The translations under genes and the position numbers were made by a program. Shown here in pieces: positions 56,444 through 63,628 of a stretch of DNA of 64,000 nt. The notes below the pieces were generated by a model that made no database searches, was not told the DNA's origin, and was given only the letters and a program-made list of their open reading frames with translations. Source of the DNA: Nesterenkonia lacusekhoensis (lineage in GTDB: Bacteria > Actinomycetota > Actinomycetes > Actinomycetales > Micrococcaceae); NCBI RefSeq assembly GCF_017876395.1, contig NZ_JAGINX010000001.1:1116001-1180000 (forward strand), in the 5' to 3' direction. The number at the start of each line of letters is the position of its first letter. Position 1 is the first letter of the stretch.

Positions 56444-57178
56444 GTGAAGACTCTGACGATCATCCCGACCTATAACGAGATCGAGGCACTGCCGATCACG
56501 GTGGAGCGGCTCCGCGCCGCTGTTCCTGACTCCGACGTTCTGATCGTCGACGACAACAGCCCTGACGGCACGGGGGACCTGGCCGAAGAGATGCATGCCG
56601 CTGACCCACAGATCCACGTGCTGCATCGCACCCAGAAGAACGGCCTGGGCGGTGCCTACATCGCTGGATTCGGCTGGGGCCTGGAGCGCGACTACGACGT
56701 CTTCGTGGAGCTCGACGCCGACGGCTCCCACCAGCCCGAACAGCTGCCCGCGCTGCTGGCTGCGGTGGATGAGGCTGACCTGGTCATCGGCTCGCGCTGG
56801 GTCCCCGGCGGCTCGGTGGTCAACTGGCCGTTGCACCGTAAGCTGATCTCCCGCGCCGGCAGTCTCTATTCGCGAACGATGTTGGGCCTGAAGGTCCGCG
56901 ACATCACGGCGGGCTATCGAGCCTTCCGCCGAAGCACGCTGGAGGACATCGACCTGACCAGCATCGAGTCGGTGGGATACGGGTTCCAAGTCGATATGAC
57001 CTTCCGCGTGGCACGTCAGCGCAAGACCATCGCCGAAGTGCCCATCACGTTCGTGGAACGGACCCTCGGCGCCTCCAAGATGAGCTCGGACATCGTGGTC
57101 GAGGCCATGGCCAATGTGACGAGATGGGGTCTGCGGGCGCGCGGACAGACTCTGGCCCAGAAGCTGGGCACGCGGTGA
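56444..57178 (+). CDS. ppm1: Polyprenol monophosphomannose synthase
   Basis: GT2-family enzyme that makes polyprenyl-phosphate-mannose from GDP-mannose, the donor for lipoglycan and protein mannosylation. The 244-residue protein has IIPTYNEIEALPITVERL, DVLIVDDNSPDGTGDLAEE, FVELDADGSHQPEQLP (DxD-type motif) and DITAGYRAFRR. It is the catalytic domain alone, without the Lnt-like membrane domain fused in mycobacteria. GTG start. A strong terminator follows. It shows that mannosyl donors are made although the pimA region is missing beside pgsA. Confidence 0.9.
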   Translation: MKTLTIIPTYNEIEALPITVERLRAAVPDSDVLIVDDNSPDGTGDLAEEMHAADPQIHVLHRTQKNGLGGAYIAGFGWGLERDYDVFVELDADGSHQPEQLPALLAAVDEADLVIGSRWVPGGSVVNWPLHRKLISRAGSLYSRTMLGLKVRDITAGYRAFRRSTLEDIDLTSIESVGYGFQVDMTFRVARQRKTIAEVPITFVERTLGASKMSSDIVVEAMANVTRWGLRARGQTLAQKLGTR

Positions 57179-57194
57179 TGCGCTCAGCCCAGAC

Positions 57195-57236
57195 ATAGAG
57201 AAGCCCCCGTCGGACACCCGACCGGGGCTTCTCTAT
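57195..57236. terminator. Bidirectional terminator between ppm1 and rbpA
   Basis: A 19-bp stem with one C-C mismatch and an ACAC loop (outer arms ATAGAGAAGCCCC and GGGGCTTCTCTAT), centred between two convergent genes. The outer A/T-rich bases give short runs on both strands. Confidence 0.8.
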
Positions 57237-57255
57237 GGGGCGGGGAAGACGAGGC

Positions 57256-57603
57256 TCAGGCGTCGACCTTCTCGCCGCGCCGTTCACGCAGAATCTTCAG
57301 ACGATCCTGCAGGATCTGCTCGAGCTCCTCCTCGGAGCGACGCTCCAGCAGCATGTCCCAGTGGGTGCGGACCGGCTTGTCCGGAGTCTCATCGGGCTTG
57401 GAGCCGTCCACCAGGACGCCCTCCTTGCCTGTGGGAGAGGTCCAGGTGGGAGGGATCTCGGCATCGGCGGAGAAGGTGACGACGATCTTCTCGCCGTCCT
57501 CGCAGACATACTCCACGTCCTGACGCGGAGCTGGCTCCACACCGTGCTCGGTCTCCATCGACTGCGCACCCAGGCGCATACCGCGCAGACTGCGATCGCT
57601 CAT
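57256..57603 (-). CDS. rbpA: RNA polymerase-binding protein RbpA
   Basis: Actinobacteria-specific factor that binds sigma-A holoenzyme and stabilises open complexes. The 115-residue protein has RSLRGMRLGAQSMETE at the N-terminus, a central beta domain (VEYVCEDGEKIVVTFSADAE) and the sigma-interacting C-terminus VRTHWDMLLERRSEEELEQI. Only one Cys remains in the central domain, so it has no zinc ribbon, as in mycobacteria. A SigR-type promoter motif lies 44 bases upstream, inside the end of the SPFH gene. sigA, its partner, has a similar motif. Confidence 0.95.
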   Translation of the reverse strand: MSDRSLRGMRLGAQSMETEHGVEPAPRQDVEYVCEDGEKIVVTFSADAEIPPTWTSPTGKEGVLVDGSKPDETPDKPVRTHWDMLLERRSEEELEQILQDRLKILRERRGEKVDA

Positions 57604-57646
57604 AGCTCTTCCTCCAGCTCTCGGGACAGTACTCTTCTGGATCTAC

Positions 57647-57673
57647 AACAGAAGAACGCTCAGGGATTATTCC
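57647..57673 (-). promoter_or_regulatory. SigR-type promoter motif upstream of rbpA
   Basis: On the - strand GGAAT (57673-57669) is followed after 19 bases by GTT (57649-57647, GTTG). This is the SigR consensus, and rbpA is a known SigR target in Streptomyces coelicolor. The leader would be about 35 bases. Confidence 0.6.
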
Positions 57674-58943
57674 ACTGCTGCGGGGGATTCTGCCACTGGC
57701 CGTGCTGAGTCTGCTGTCCGCGAGCTTCGGAGCCCTGCTGATCCGGACCGTCGGGCTGCTGGGGCGGCTGGGTCTGGTCCTGCTGCTCCCAGGCCAGCGA
57801 GTCATCGCCCTGGAGACCTTTTCGGCCGGACTCAGCCTTGCGAGCGGCCTCTTCGAGCTCCTCTGAGCTGACATAGCTGGGGTTGTCATCTGTCACCGAC
57901 GTGGTGCGAGCCGACTCTGCCAGGTCTGCGATCGCATCGGAGATGGCCGGCTTCCCCTTGCGCTCACTGGCTTCCTCGGCCTTCTCCTGGCGACGCTGCT
58001 TCAGCCGTTCGGCGCGGGCGGCCCGTTCCTTCTCACGCTCTTCGAAGCTCAACCCGTCCTGCTGAGCGCCCGACTCACTGCTGAAGGCGCCTGAGAGGCT
58101 CTTCAGCGCTTCGCCGAACTCACCAGGGATCACCCACATGGTGTTGGAGTCGGACTTCGCGATCTCCGGAAGGGTCTGCAGGTACTGGTAGGAGAGCAGC
58201 TCCGGTCCGGGCTCCGAGTCATGCACTGCGTTGAACACAGTCTCGATCGCTTGGGCCTCGGCGTTGGCCGCCAGGATACGAGCCTGCGCTTCACCCTCTG
58301 CGGCCAGGATGGCGGCCTGACGCTCACCCTCCGCGGTGAGGATCGCAGACTGCTTGGTGCCTTCTGCCGTGAGGATCGCCGCGCGACGGTCTCGCTCGGC
58401 GCGCATCTGCTGCTCCATGGAGTCCTGGATGCTGTGCGGCGGGTCGATGGCCTTGAGCTCCACACGTGCCACGCGGATGCCCCAGCGGCCGGTGACCTTG
58501 TCGAGCTCGCCGCGCAGCATGGAGTTGATCTTGTCGCGAGAGGTCAGGGCCTCTTCGAGATTCATGCCGCCGACCACATTGCGCAGCGTGGTGGTGGTCA
58601 GCTGCTCCACGGCCACGATGTAGTTCTGGATCTCGTAGGTGGCGGCCTTGGGGTCGGTGATCTGGAAATAGACCACAGTGTCGATCGAGACCACCAGGTT
58701 GTCCTCGGTGATCACCGGCTGGGGCGGGAAGGAGACGACCTGCTCACGCATGTCCAGCAGGGGGAGCAGCCGGTCGATGAAGGGCACCAGCAGAGTCAGG
58801 CCGGGCCCCTGGGTGCGCTGGTATTTGCCGAGCCGCTCGATGATGCCGGAGCGCGCCTGCGGCACGATCTTGACGCTGTTGACCAGGATCGCCACCACAA
58901 ATGCGATCAGGGCCAGCAGCACGACGATGAGTGCGACGTTCAT
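57660..58943 (-). CDS. SPFH/Band 7 (stomatin-like) membrane protein
   Basis: Membrane scaffold protein. The 427 residues begin with one transmembrane helix (about 2-22), then the SPFH domain (VKIVPQARSGIIERLGKYQR, DTVVYFQITDPKAATYEIQN, RVELKAIDPPHSIQDSMEQQ) and a coiled-coil with repeated AAILTAEG-like units. A disordered Gln/Pro-rich tail follows. It overlaps the NfeD gene by four bases, a classic pairing in which NfeD and SPFH proteins work together in membrane organisation or quality control. Confidence 0.92.
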   Translation of the reverse strand: MNVALIVVLLALIAFVVAILVNSVKIVPQARSGIIERLGKYQRTQGPGLTLLVPFIDRLLPLLDMREQVVSFPPQPVITEDNLVVSIDTVVYFQITDPKAATYEIQNYIVAVEQLTTTTLRNVVGGMNLEEALTSRDKINSMLRGELDKVTGRWGIRVARVELKAIDPPHSIQDSMEQQMRAERDRRAAILTAEGTKQSAILTAEGERQAAILAAEGEAQARILAANAEAQAIETVFNAVHDSEPGPELLSYQYLQTLPEIAKSDSNTMWVIPGEFGEALKSLSGAFSSESGAQQDGLSFEEREKERAARAERLKQRRQEKAEEASERKGKPAISDAIADLAESARTTSVTDDNPSYVSSEELEEAARKAESGRKGLQGDDSLAWEQQDQTQPPQQPDGPDQQGSEARGQQTQHGQWQNPPQQWNNP

Positions 58944-59425
58944 GGAGTCACCGTTCCTTCTTCATTCCATTCGATGCCGAGGGTCGGCTTGAGATAGACC
59001 GTGGCACCTTCGACGGAGTCCACGAGGGCAGTGCTGCCGGGCTCGATGCGGAAGTCGCCGGCGGCACGGGCGGTCCAGGTGTCGCCGTCGACCTCGGCCA
59101 GGCCGGAGGCCTCCGTGATGGGTTCCAGGGCGATGGCTTCCAGGCCTGCCATGCGATCCACATTGGTCAGCTGGGCCTCTGGCCCCTTCTTCAGGTGCTT
59201 CAGCGCCACCGGACGCACGGCACCGAGCATGAGCAGGGCAGTCGCGGATCCTGCGACGACCTGCAACCATGGCGGTCCGTCGGCCAGAGCCACTGTGGTG
59301 GCCGCACCAGCACCTGCGGCCAACATGAGGAAGAGCAGATCGAGCATGAAGATCTCGAAGAGCAGCAGCACGAAGGCCAGCGCCAGCCAGGCGGCCCAGA
59401 GATTCTCGCTGAACCATTCGATCAT
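58940..59425 (-). CDS. NfeD-family membrane protein
   Basis: Partner of the SPFH protein downstream. The 161-residue protein has two or three N-terminal helices (about 8-70) and a soluble OB-fold at the C-terminus (GLEAIALEPITEASGLAEVDGD is typical, read with WTARAAGDFRIEPGS). It lacks the protease domain of long NfeD proteins. The ATGA overlap with the SPFH gene shows coupled expression. Confidence 0.9.
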   Translation of the reverse strand: MIEWFSENLWAAWLALAFVLLLFEIFMLDLLFLMLAAGAGAATTVALADGPPWLQVVAGSATALLMLGAVRPVALKHLKKGPEAQLTNVDRMAGLEAIALEPITEASGLAEVDGDTWTARAAGDFRIEPGSTALVDSVEGATVYLKPTLGIEWNEEGTVTP

Positions 59426-59465
59426 GGCTTCACCCTATCGAGGCGGCAGTGCGGCGTCGAGATGC

Positions 59466-60305
59466 TCAGCGTGCGGCCCAGACAGTGATGTCGACGTCGA
59501 CGGTCACTGACCAGATCTCCTGGCCCTCGACGGCCACCAGGACGTCCGCGCGGTCACGATGATGGCCCGCCGGGCCCATCATGACCAGGTCGGCGGCCTC
59601 CTCGTCCTCCACAGGAAGCGTGCTGGTGACCCAGCCGTGGGCGAGAGGGTCACCGAAGGTCGGCCGCATCTGAGCCAGCAGGCTCTCGTGCTTATCCTCC
59701 TGCTGAGTGAGCAGGCCCGCCTCAGCGAGCTCAGCCAGGTGCCCGTTCCGCGGTGTCACGACGACGACCGCACCGGAGCTGCGCAGCACACGCGCATATT
59801 CCGCGGGGTTGCGCGGAGCAAAGATGTCGAGCACGACGTCGACGCTGTTCTCGTCCAGGGGGAGGGGCTTCCACAGATCCCATGCCAGGGCCATGCCGCG
59901 TTCGTGTTTGGCGGCTCGCTTGAGCCCTGCGCTGGAGAGATCCAGACCGATGCCCCGCAGCTGTGGGTGTGCATCCAGGATCTCGTGCAGATAGTGGCCC
60001 GTGCCGGTGCCGGCGTCGAGGATCATCGTCGCCTCGGGTGCGTGCTCGTCCAGCATCGCGTTGAGCTTCAGTGCGACCAGGTCGAACAGACCTGCCTGCT
60101 GGACACGCTCACGCGCCATGATCATCTCTGAGCTGTCTGGTGTGGATGAGCTCCCTCGACCCACCAATAGGTTGACATAACCCTGCTTGGCTGCCGTGAA
60201 GTGGTGACCGGAGGGGCAGTCCAAGCCACGCAGCCGATCGTCGTCGACAGCCAAGGTCATGGAGGCAGAACAGTGTGGGCAGCTCAGAGGCCAGAGATCA
60301 CTCAT
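59466..60305 (-). CDS. Putative 23S rRNA (guanine-N1)-methyltransferase, RlmA family
   Basis: SAM-dependent methyltransferase of the RlmA group. The 279-residue product has an N-terminal zinc site (Cys9, Cys12, Cys30 and a His at 34-35, in CPHC and CPSGHHF), KQGYVNLL, and a Rossmann core with ILDAGTGTGHYLHEIL and VVVVTPRNGHLAEL. RlmA I methylates G745 and RlmA II (TlrB) G748; TlrB-type members give tylosin resistance, but this cannot be told from sequence here. It lies left of the dif-like site. Confidence 0.85.
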   Translation of the reverse strand: MSDLWPLSCPHCSASMTLAVDDDRLRGLDCPSGHHFTAAKQGYVNLLVGRGSSSTPDSSEMIMARERVQQAGLFDLVALKLNAMLDEHAPEATMILDAGTGTGHYLHEILDAHPQLRGIGLDLSSAGLKRAAKHERGMALAWDLWKPLPLDENSVDVVLDIFAPRNPAEYARVLRSSGAVVVVTPRNGHLAELAEAGLLTQQEDKHESLLAQMRPTFGDPLAHGWVTSTLPVEDEEAADLVMMGPAGHHRDRADVLVAVEGQEIWSVTVDVDITVWAAR

Positions 60306-60448
60306 CGCCCTCCAGAGTATCCCGCGTTCTGCCTCGGTGACGCTGGGCGCGTGGTCAGACCGAGACAGTCTCTGAGGGGTGGCGCGTCAGTGACGTGTTG
60401 AAAGTCTGTCCAGCGGGCTGCACCGGCCTGCGGCGGACATCCATACTG

Positions 60449-60476
60449 TCGTCCGATAATCTATATTATGTCAACC
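60449..60476 (+). other. dif: dif-like XerC/XerD recombination site
   Basis: A 28-bp AT-rich site made of an 11-bp XerC-type arm TCGTCCGATAA, a 6-bp centre TCTATA and an 11-bp XerD-type arm TTATGTCAACC. From memory the actinobacterial dif consensus has CCGATAAT then ACATTATGTCAA; the match is 23 of 28. It lies in the 205-base divergent gap between the RlmA and DUF3054 genes and stands out from the GC-rich surroundings. dif resolves chromosome dimers at the replication terminus with XerC, XerD and FtsK. Confidence 0.8.
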
Positions 60477-60498
60477 TAATCGCCTGGCGTCGCTCTCC

Positions 60499-60504
60499 TA
60501 GACT
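60499..60504 (+). promoter_or_regulatory. -10 box of leaderless DUF3054 gene
   Basis: TAGACT ends seven bases before the ATG (six bases between), with no Shine-Dalgarno site, so the mRNA is probably leaderless. Confidence 0.45.
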
Positions 60505-60510
60505 GAACCT

Positions 60511-60930
60511 ATGAGCTCTCAGTCGTCACAGCGCCATCCTGCCCTGACCCATCGCACCGACGCGCCGCTGCATTCAGCGCTCTGCCTGCTCTGTGACGGG
60601 CTCCTGGTGCTGGTGTTCGCTCTGCTGGGCAACCGCTCGCACGACTCCGGGCTCGGACTCTCCGAGATCATCAGCACAGCATGGCCCTTCCTGCTCGGTC
60701 TGGCGCTGAGCTGGCTCCTGGCCTTCTCCTGGGTCAGCCCGAACAGAATCTGGCCCACCGGCATCCTTGTGGTGCTCGGCACGGTGATCTTCGGCATGAC
60801 CTTGCGCACTCTGTTCACCGACGGCGGCACACAGCTCTCGTTCGTCCTGGTGGCCACAGGCGTGCTGGCGGTGTTCCTGCTGGGCCGTCGCGTGCTGAGC
60901 GGCATGATCCGCCGTCGGGCACACAGCTGA
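60511..60930 (+). CDS. DUF3054-family membrane protein
   Basis: Small actinobacterial membrane protein of unknown function. The 139 residues form four hydrophobic helices: LCLLCDGLLVLVFALLG, a central AWPFLLGLALSWLLAFSW, ILVVLGTVIFGMTLRTLF and SFVLVATGVLAVFLLGRR, with GNRSHDSGLGLSEI between the first two, which is typical of DUF3054. The ATG seems leaderless. It is the first gene right of the dif-like site. Confidence 0.87.
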   Translation: MSSQSSQRHPALTHRTDAPLHSALCLLCDGLLVLVFALLGNRSHDSGLGLSEIISTAWPFLLGLALSWLLAFSWVSPNRIWPTGILVVLGTVIFGMTLRTLFTDGGTQLSFVLVATGVLAVFLLGRRVLSGMIRRRAHS

Positions 60931-61012
60931 CAGCTGGCCGTTCAGCGGCACGTCCATCTCACCACCGATCGTTCACGACTTTTTTGGTCTCTGATGGCCT
61001 CATGACCAGTGT

Positions 61013-61027
61013 GTTCTGAGCCAGAAC
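61013..61027. promoter_or_regulatory. Inverted repeat upstream of zinc alcohol dehydrogenase
   Basis: GTTCTG-AGC-CAGAAC, perfect 6-bp arms, in the 231-base gap before the dehydrogenase, about 135 bases upstream. Candidate operator. A smaller TGTGG-CC-CCACA dyad follows. No clear promoter hexamers. Confidence 0.35.
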
Positions 61028-61161
61028 CTATTAGTGTGGCCCCACATAGGGTGATGAAGGGGTTCAGCGAGGTACGTTCAGCAAGCCACACAGCCCACGA
61101 CGGGTGTCCCCTCGTCGCCTCCGCACAGAGCACGTTCCACGATCGGTCCAGGAGGCAACAC

Positions 61162-62349
61162 ATGAAGGCAGTGACATGGCAGGGTCCCCGCAAGATGTCT
61201 GTGGAGACAGTCCCGGACCCGACCATCCAGAAGCCCGACGACGCCATCATCGAGGTGACCTCCACCGCCATCTGCGGGTCGGATCTGCACCTGTATGAAG
61301 TCATGGGGCCGTTCATGGAACCCGGCGACATCGTCGGTCATGAGCCGATGGGCCGAGTGGTCGAAGCTGGTCCGAACAGCGGGCTCAGCGTCGGCGACCG
61401 AGTGGTGATCCCCTTTCAGATCGCCTGCGGCAGCTGCTTCTTCTGCGATCGGGGACTGCAGACCCAGTGTGAGACCACGCAGGTCACCGAGACCGGCATG
61501 GGCGCTCCCCTGTTCGGCTACTCCGCGCTCTACGGACAGATCCCCGGCGGTCAGGCCGAATACCTGCGGGTCCCCCACGCCGACTACGGGCCCATCGCCG
61601 TCGGCGATGAGCTCGAGGACCACCGGTACCTCTTCCTCTCGGATGTGCTGCCCACCGCGTGGCAGGGCGTGGCCTATACCGGCGCCTCCGCGGGAGATTC
61701 CCTGGCCGTCATGGGCCTGGGCCCCATCGGGCAGTTCGTGGCGCGCATCGCCGCCCATCAGGGAATGCAGGTCTACGCCGTCGAACCGGAGAAGGAACGC
61801 CGCGACATGGCGGCCCGTCACGGCGTGGAGGTCCATGACCTGAGCGACGACGCCGTCGAGACCATCCGTGAGGCCACCCACGGCCGTGGTGTGGACGCCG
61901 TGGTCGACGCTGTGGGCATGGAGGCGCACGGCGGCGCCCAGGGGGTCATGGCCAAGTTCGCCCAGCTTTCGGCCCAATATGCTCCGGAGAAGCTCGGACA
62001 GTCGATGATGCAGAACGCAGGTATGGACCGTCTGGCCGCGCTGTACTCCTCCATCGAGCTCGTCCGCCGCGGCGGAACCATCAGCCTTTCGGGCGTCTAC
62101 GGCGGCCAGGCGTCTCCCCTGCCGCTGTTGACGCTCTTCGACAAACAGATCACCGTCCGTCAGGGGCAGGCCAACGTGAAGCGTTGGGTGGAACAGATCC
62201 TCCCCCTCGTCGAGGACGACGCCGATCCGCTGGGTGTCGATGACTTCGTCACCCATACCCTGCCCCTGGAGGACGCCCCGGGAGCCTACGAGACCTTCCA
62301 GAAGAAGGAGGACGGCTGCATCAAGGTCGTCCTGAAGCCACAGTCCTGA
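61162..62349 (+). CDS. Zinc-dependent alcohol dehydrogenase (formaldehyde-dehydrogenase-like)
   Basis: Medium-chain dehydrogenase resembling glutathione-independent formaldehyde dehydrogenases. The 395-residue product has catalytic zinc ligands Cys38 (ICGSDLHLYE) and His60-Glu61, structural zinc cysteines 89, 92, 95 and 103, and NAD fold VMGLGPIGQFVARIAA. The insert near 265-310 (AQGVMAKFAQLSAQ) is typical of this subgroup. ATG 61162 follows GGAGG; the longer frame from 61009 is not supported. It leads into a stress-type SDR. Confidence 0.9.
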   Translation: MKAVTWQGPRKMSVETVPDPTIQKPDDAIIEVTSTAICGSDLHLYEVMGPFMEPGDIVGHEPMGRVVEAGPNSGLSVGDRVVIPFQIACGSCFFCDRGLQTQCETTQVTETGMGAPLFGYSALYGQIPGGQAEYLRVPHADYGPIAVGDELEDHRYLFLSDVLPTAWQGVAYTGASAGDSLAVMGLGPIGQFVARIAAHQGMQVYAVEPEKERRDMAARHGVEVHDLSDDAVETIREATHGRGVDAVVDAVGMEAHGGAQGVMAKFAQLSAQYAPEKLGQSMMQNAGMDRLAALYSSIELVRRGGTISLSGVYGGQASPLPLLTLFDKQITVRQGQANVKRWVEQILPLVEDDADPLGVDDFVTHTLPLEDAPGAYETFQKKEDGCIKVVLKPQS

Positions 62350-62373
62350 CCGTACAGAACAGTCCTGACCGTA
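62341..62373. repeat. 14-bp direct repeat at the dehydrogenase stop
   Basis: CAGTCCTGACCGTA occurs at 62341-62354 and 62360-62373, 19 bp apart. The first copy contains the stop codon of the dehydrogenase. A small duplication. Confidence 0.85.
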
Positions 62374-62410
62374 TCGATGAATGCCATCACACGATGTGAG
62401 GAGCATGAGC

Positions 62411-63301
62411 ATGACTGAGCAGACCCAGCAGGACCCGCGCGGCAAGCACCGCTCCGACGAGATGCCGCCTCACGAGGACGTCGGTCAGCCGGGGCTCACC
62501 TCGGAGACCGGGCCGACACCCGATCATGGCGAACAGACGTGGACCGGCCACGGGCGCCTTCAGGGACGCAGGACACTGATCACCGGCGGCGATTCCGGCA
62601 TCGGCCGAGCGGTGGCCATCGCCTTCGCCCGAGAGGGATCTGACGTGGCCATCAACTATCTGCCCGAGGAGCAGGAGGATGCGGAAGCCACAGCTGAGCT
62701 CATCCGCGAGGCCGGTCAGCAGGCGTTCCTCTATCCTCAGGACATCCGGGAGCCGCAGGCCGCCGAATCACTGGTGGGACAGGCGCTGGAAGACCTGGGC
62801 GGCCTCGACGTGCTGATCCTCAACGCGGCCTATCAGAAGGCGCGCACCGGCATCGATGAGACTGAGATCGATGAGGTCAAGAAGGTCTTCGACACCAACT
62901 TGGTGGCCCACATCGCCTTCGCCAAGGCGGCGGTCCCGCACCTGCAGCCGGGCGCGTCCATCATCGTGACGACCTCCATCCAGGCTGTCGGTCCCAAGCC
63001 GCCGCTGTTCGACTACGCGATGACCAAGGCGGCACAGGTGGCCCTCATCGAGTCCGTCGCCGCAGAGCTCGGCGAGAAGGGGATCAGGGTCAACGGCGTG
63101 GCCCCCGGGCCCATCTGGACTCCGCTGATCCCGGCCACCGGCTTCGGAGAGGAGTCCGTGGAAGAGTTCGGACAGGACACTCCCCTGGGCCGCCCGGGCC
63201 AGCCCGCGGAGCTTGCCGGGGCCTATGTGTACCTGGCGAGCGAGGAGGCCTCCTACGTCTCCGGCTCGGTCATCCCGGTCACCGGCGGCAAGGGCTTCTG
63301 A
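62411..63301 (+). CDS. Short-chain dehydrogenase, YghA/GSP39 type
   Basis: NAD(P)-dependent oxidoreductase of the general-stress-protein-39 group. The 296-residue product has a 45-residue hydrophilic N-terminal extension, then LITGGDSGIGRAVAIAFA (cofactor site, 56-73) and catalytic Tyr202-Lys206 (FDYAMTKAAQ). NAAYQ near 135 is the family NNAG variant. I prefer ATG 62411 with GAGGAG seven bases before it; ATG 62405 is an alternative. It is likely cotranscribed with the alcohol dehydrogenase, which may act on related aldehydes or alcohols. Confidence 0.88.
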   Translation: MTEQTQQDPRGKHRSDEMPPHEDVGQPGLTSETGPTPDHGEQTWTGHGRLQGRRTLITGGDSGIGRAVAIAFAREGSDVAINYLPEEQEDAEATAELIREAGQQAFLYPQDIREPQAAESLVGQALEDLGGLDVLILNAAYQKARTGIDETEIDEVKKVFDTNLVAHIAFAKAAVPHLQPGASIIVTTSIQAVGPKPPLFDYAMTKAAQVALIESVAAELGEKGIRVNGVAPGPIWTPLIPATGFGEESVEEFGQDTPLGRPGQPAELAGAYVYLASEEASYVSGSVIPVTGGKGF

Positions 63302-63361
63302 GGCTCGAACTGTCCAGAGGCTGAGCGGCTCAGAGACAGCGCACGACGGAAGGAGAACGTC

Positions 63362-63616
63362 ATGGCTGATTCCGTGAAGGACCAGGAGCTCTACGAGAAG
63401 CTCCGCGAGGAGGGAAACTCCAAGGAGAAGGCGGCTCGCATCGCCAACTCCGCAGCGGACGAAGGCCGAGAGGCTCAGGGCGAGAAGGGCGGTCAGGCAC
63501 AGAATTATGAGGACCGGACCGTCGATGAGCTCAAGGATCGGGCGAAGGAGCTGGGCATCACCGGCTATTCGGATATGAACAAGGACGAACTCATCACGGC
63601 GCTGCGCAAGCACTGA
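63362..63616 (+). CDS. Small Rho_N-domain protein (DUF7218-like)
   Basis: Hydrophilic 84-residue protein with an N-terminal [20 protein letters not shown] helix and a C-terminal Rho_N/SAP-like motif ([20 protein letters not shown] then [12 protein letters not shown]). Such proteins are common in actinobacteria and often linked with stress genes; function is unknown, nucleic-acid binding being plausible. GGAAGGAGA lies upstream. It follows the stress-type SDR. Confidence 0.85.
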   Translation: MADSVKDQELYEKLREEGNSKEKAARIANSAADEGREAQGEKGGQAQNYEDRTVDELKDRAKELGITGYSDMNKDELITALRKH

Positions 63617-63628
63617 GATGATGGGCCC

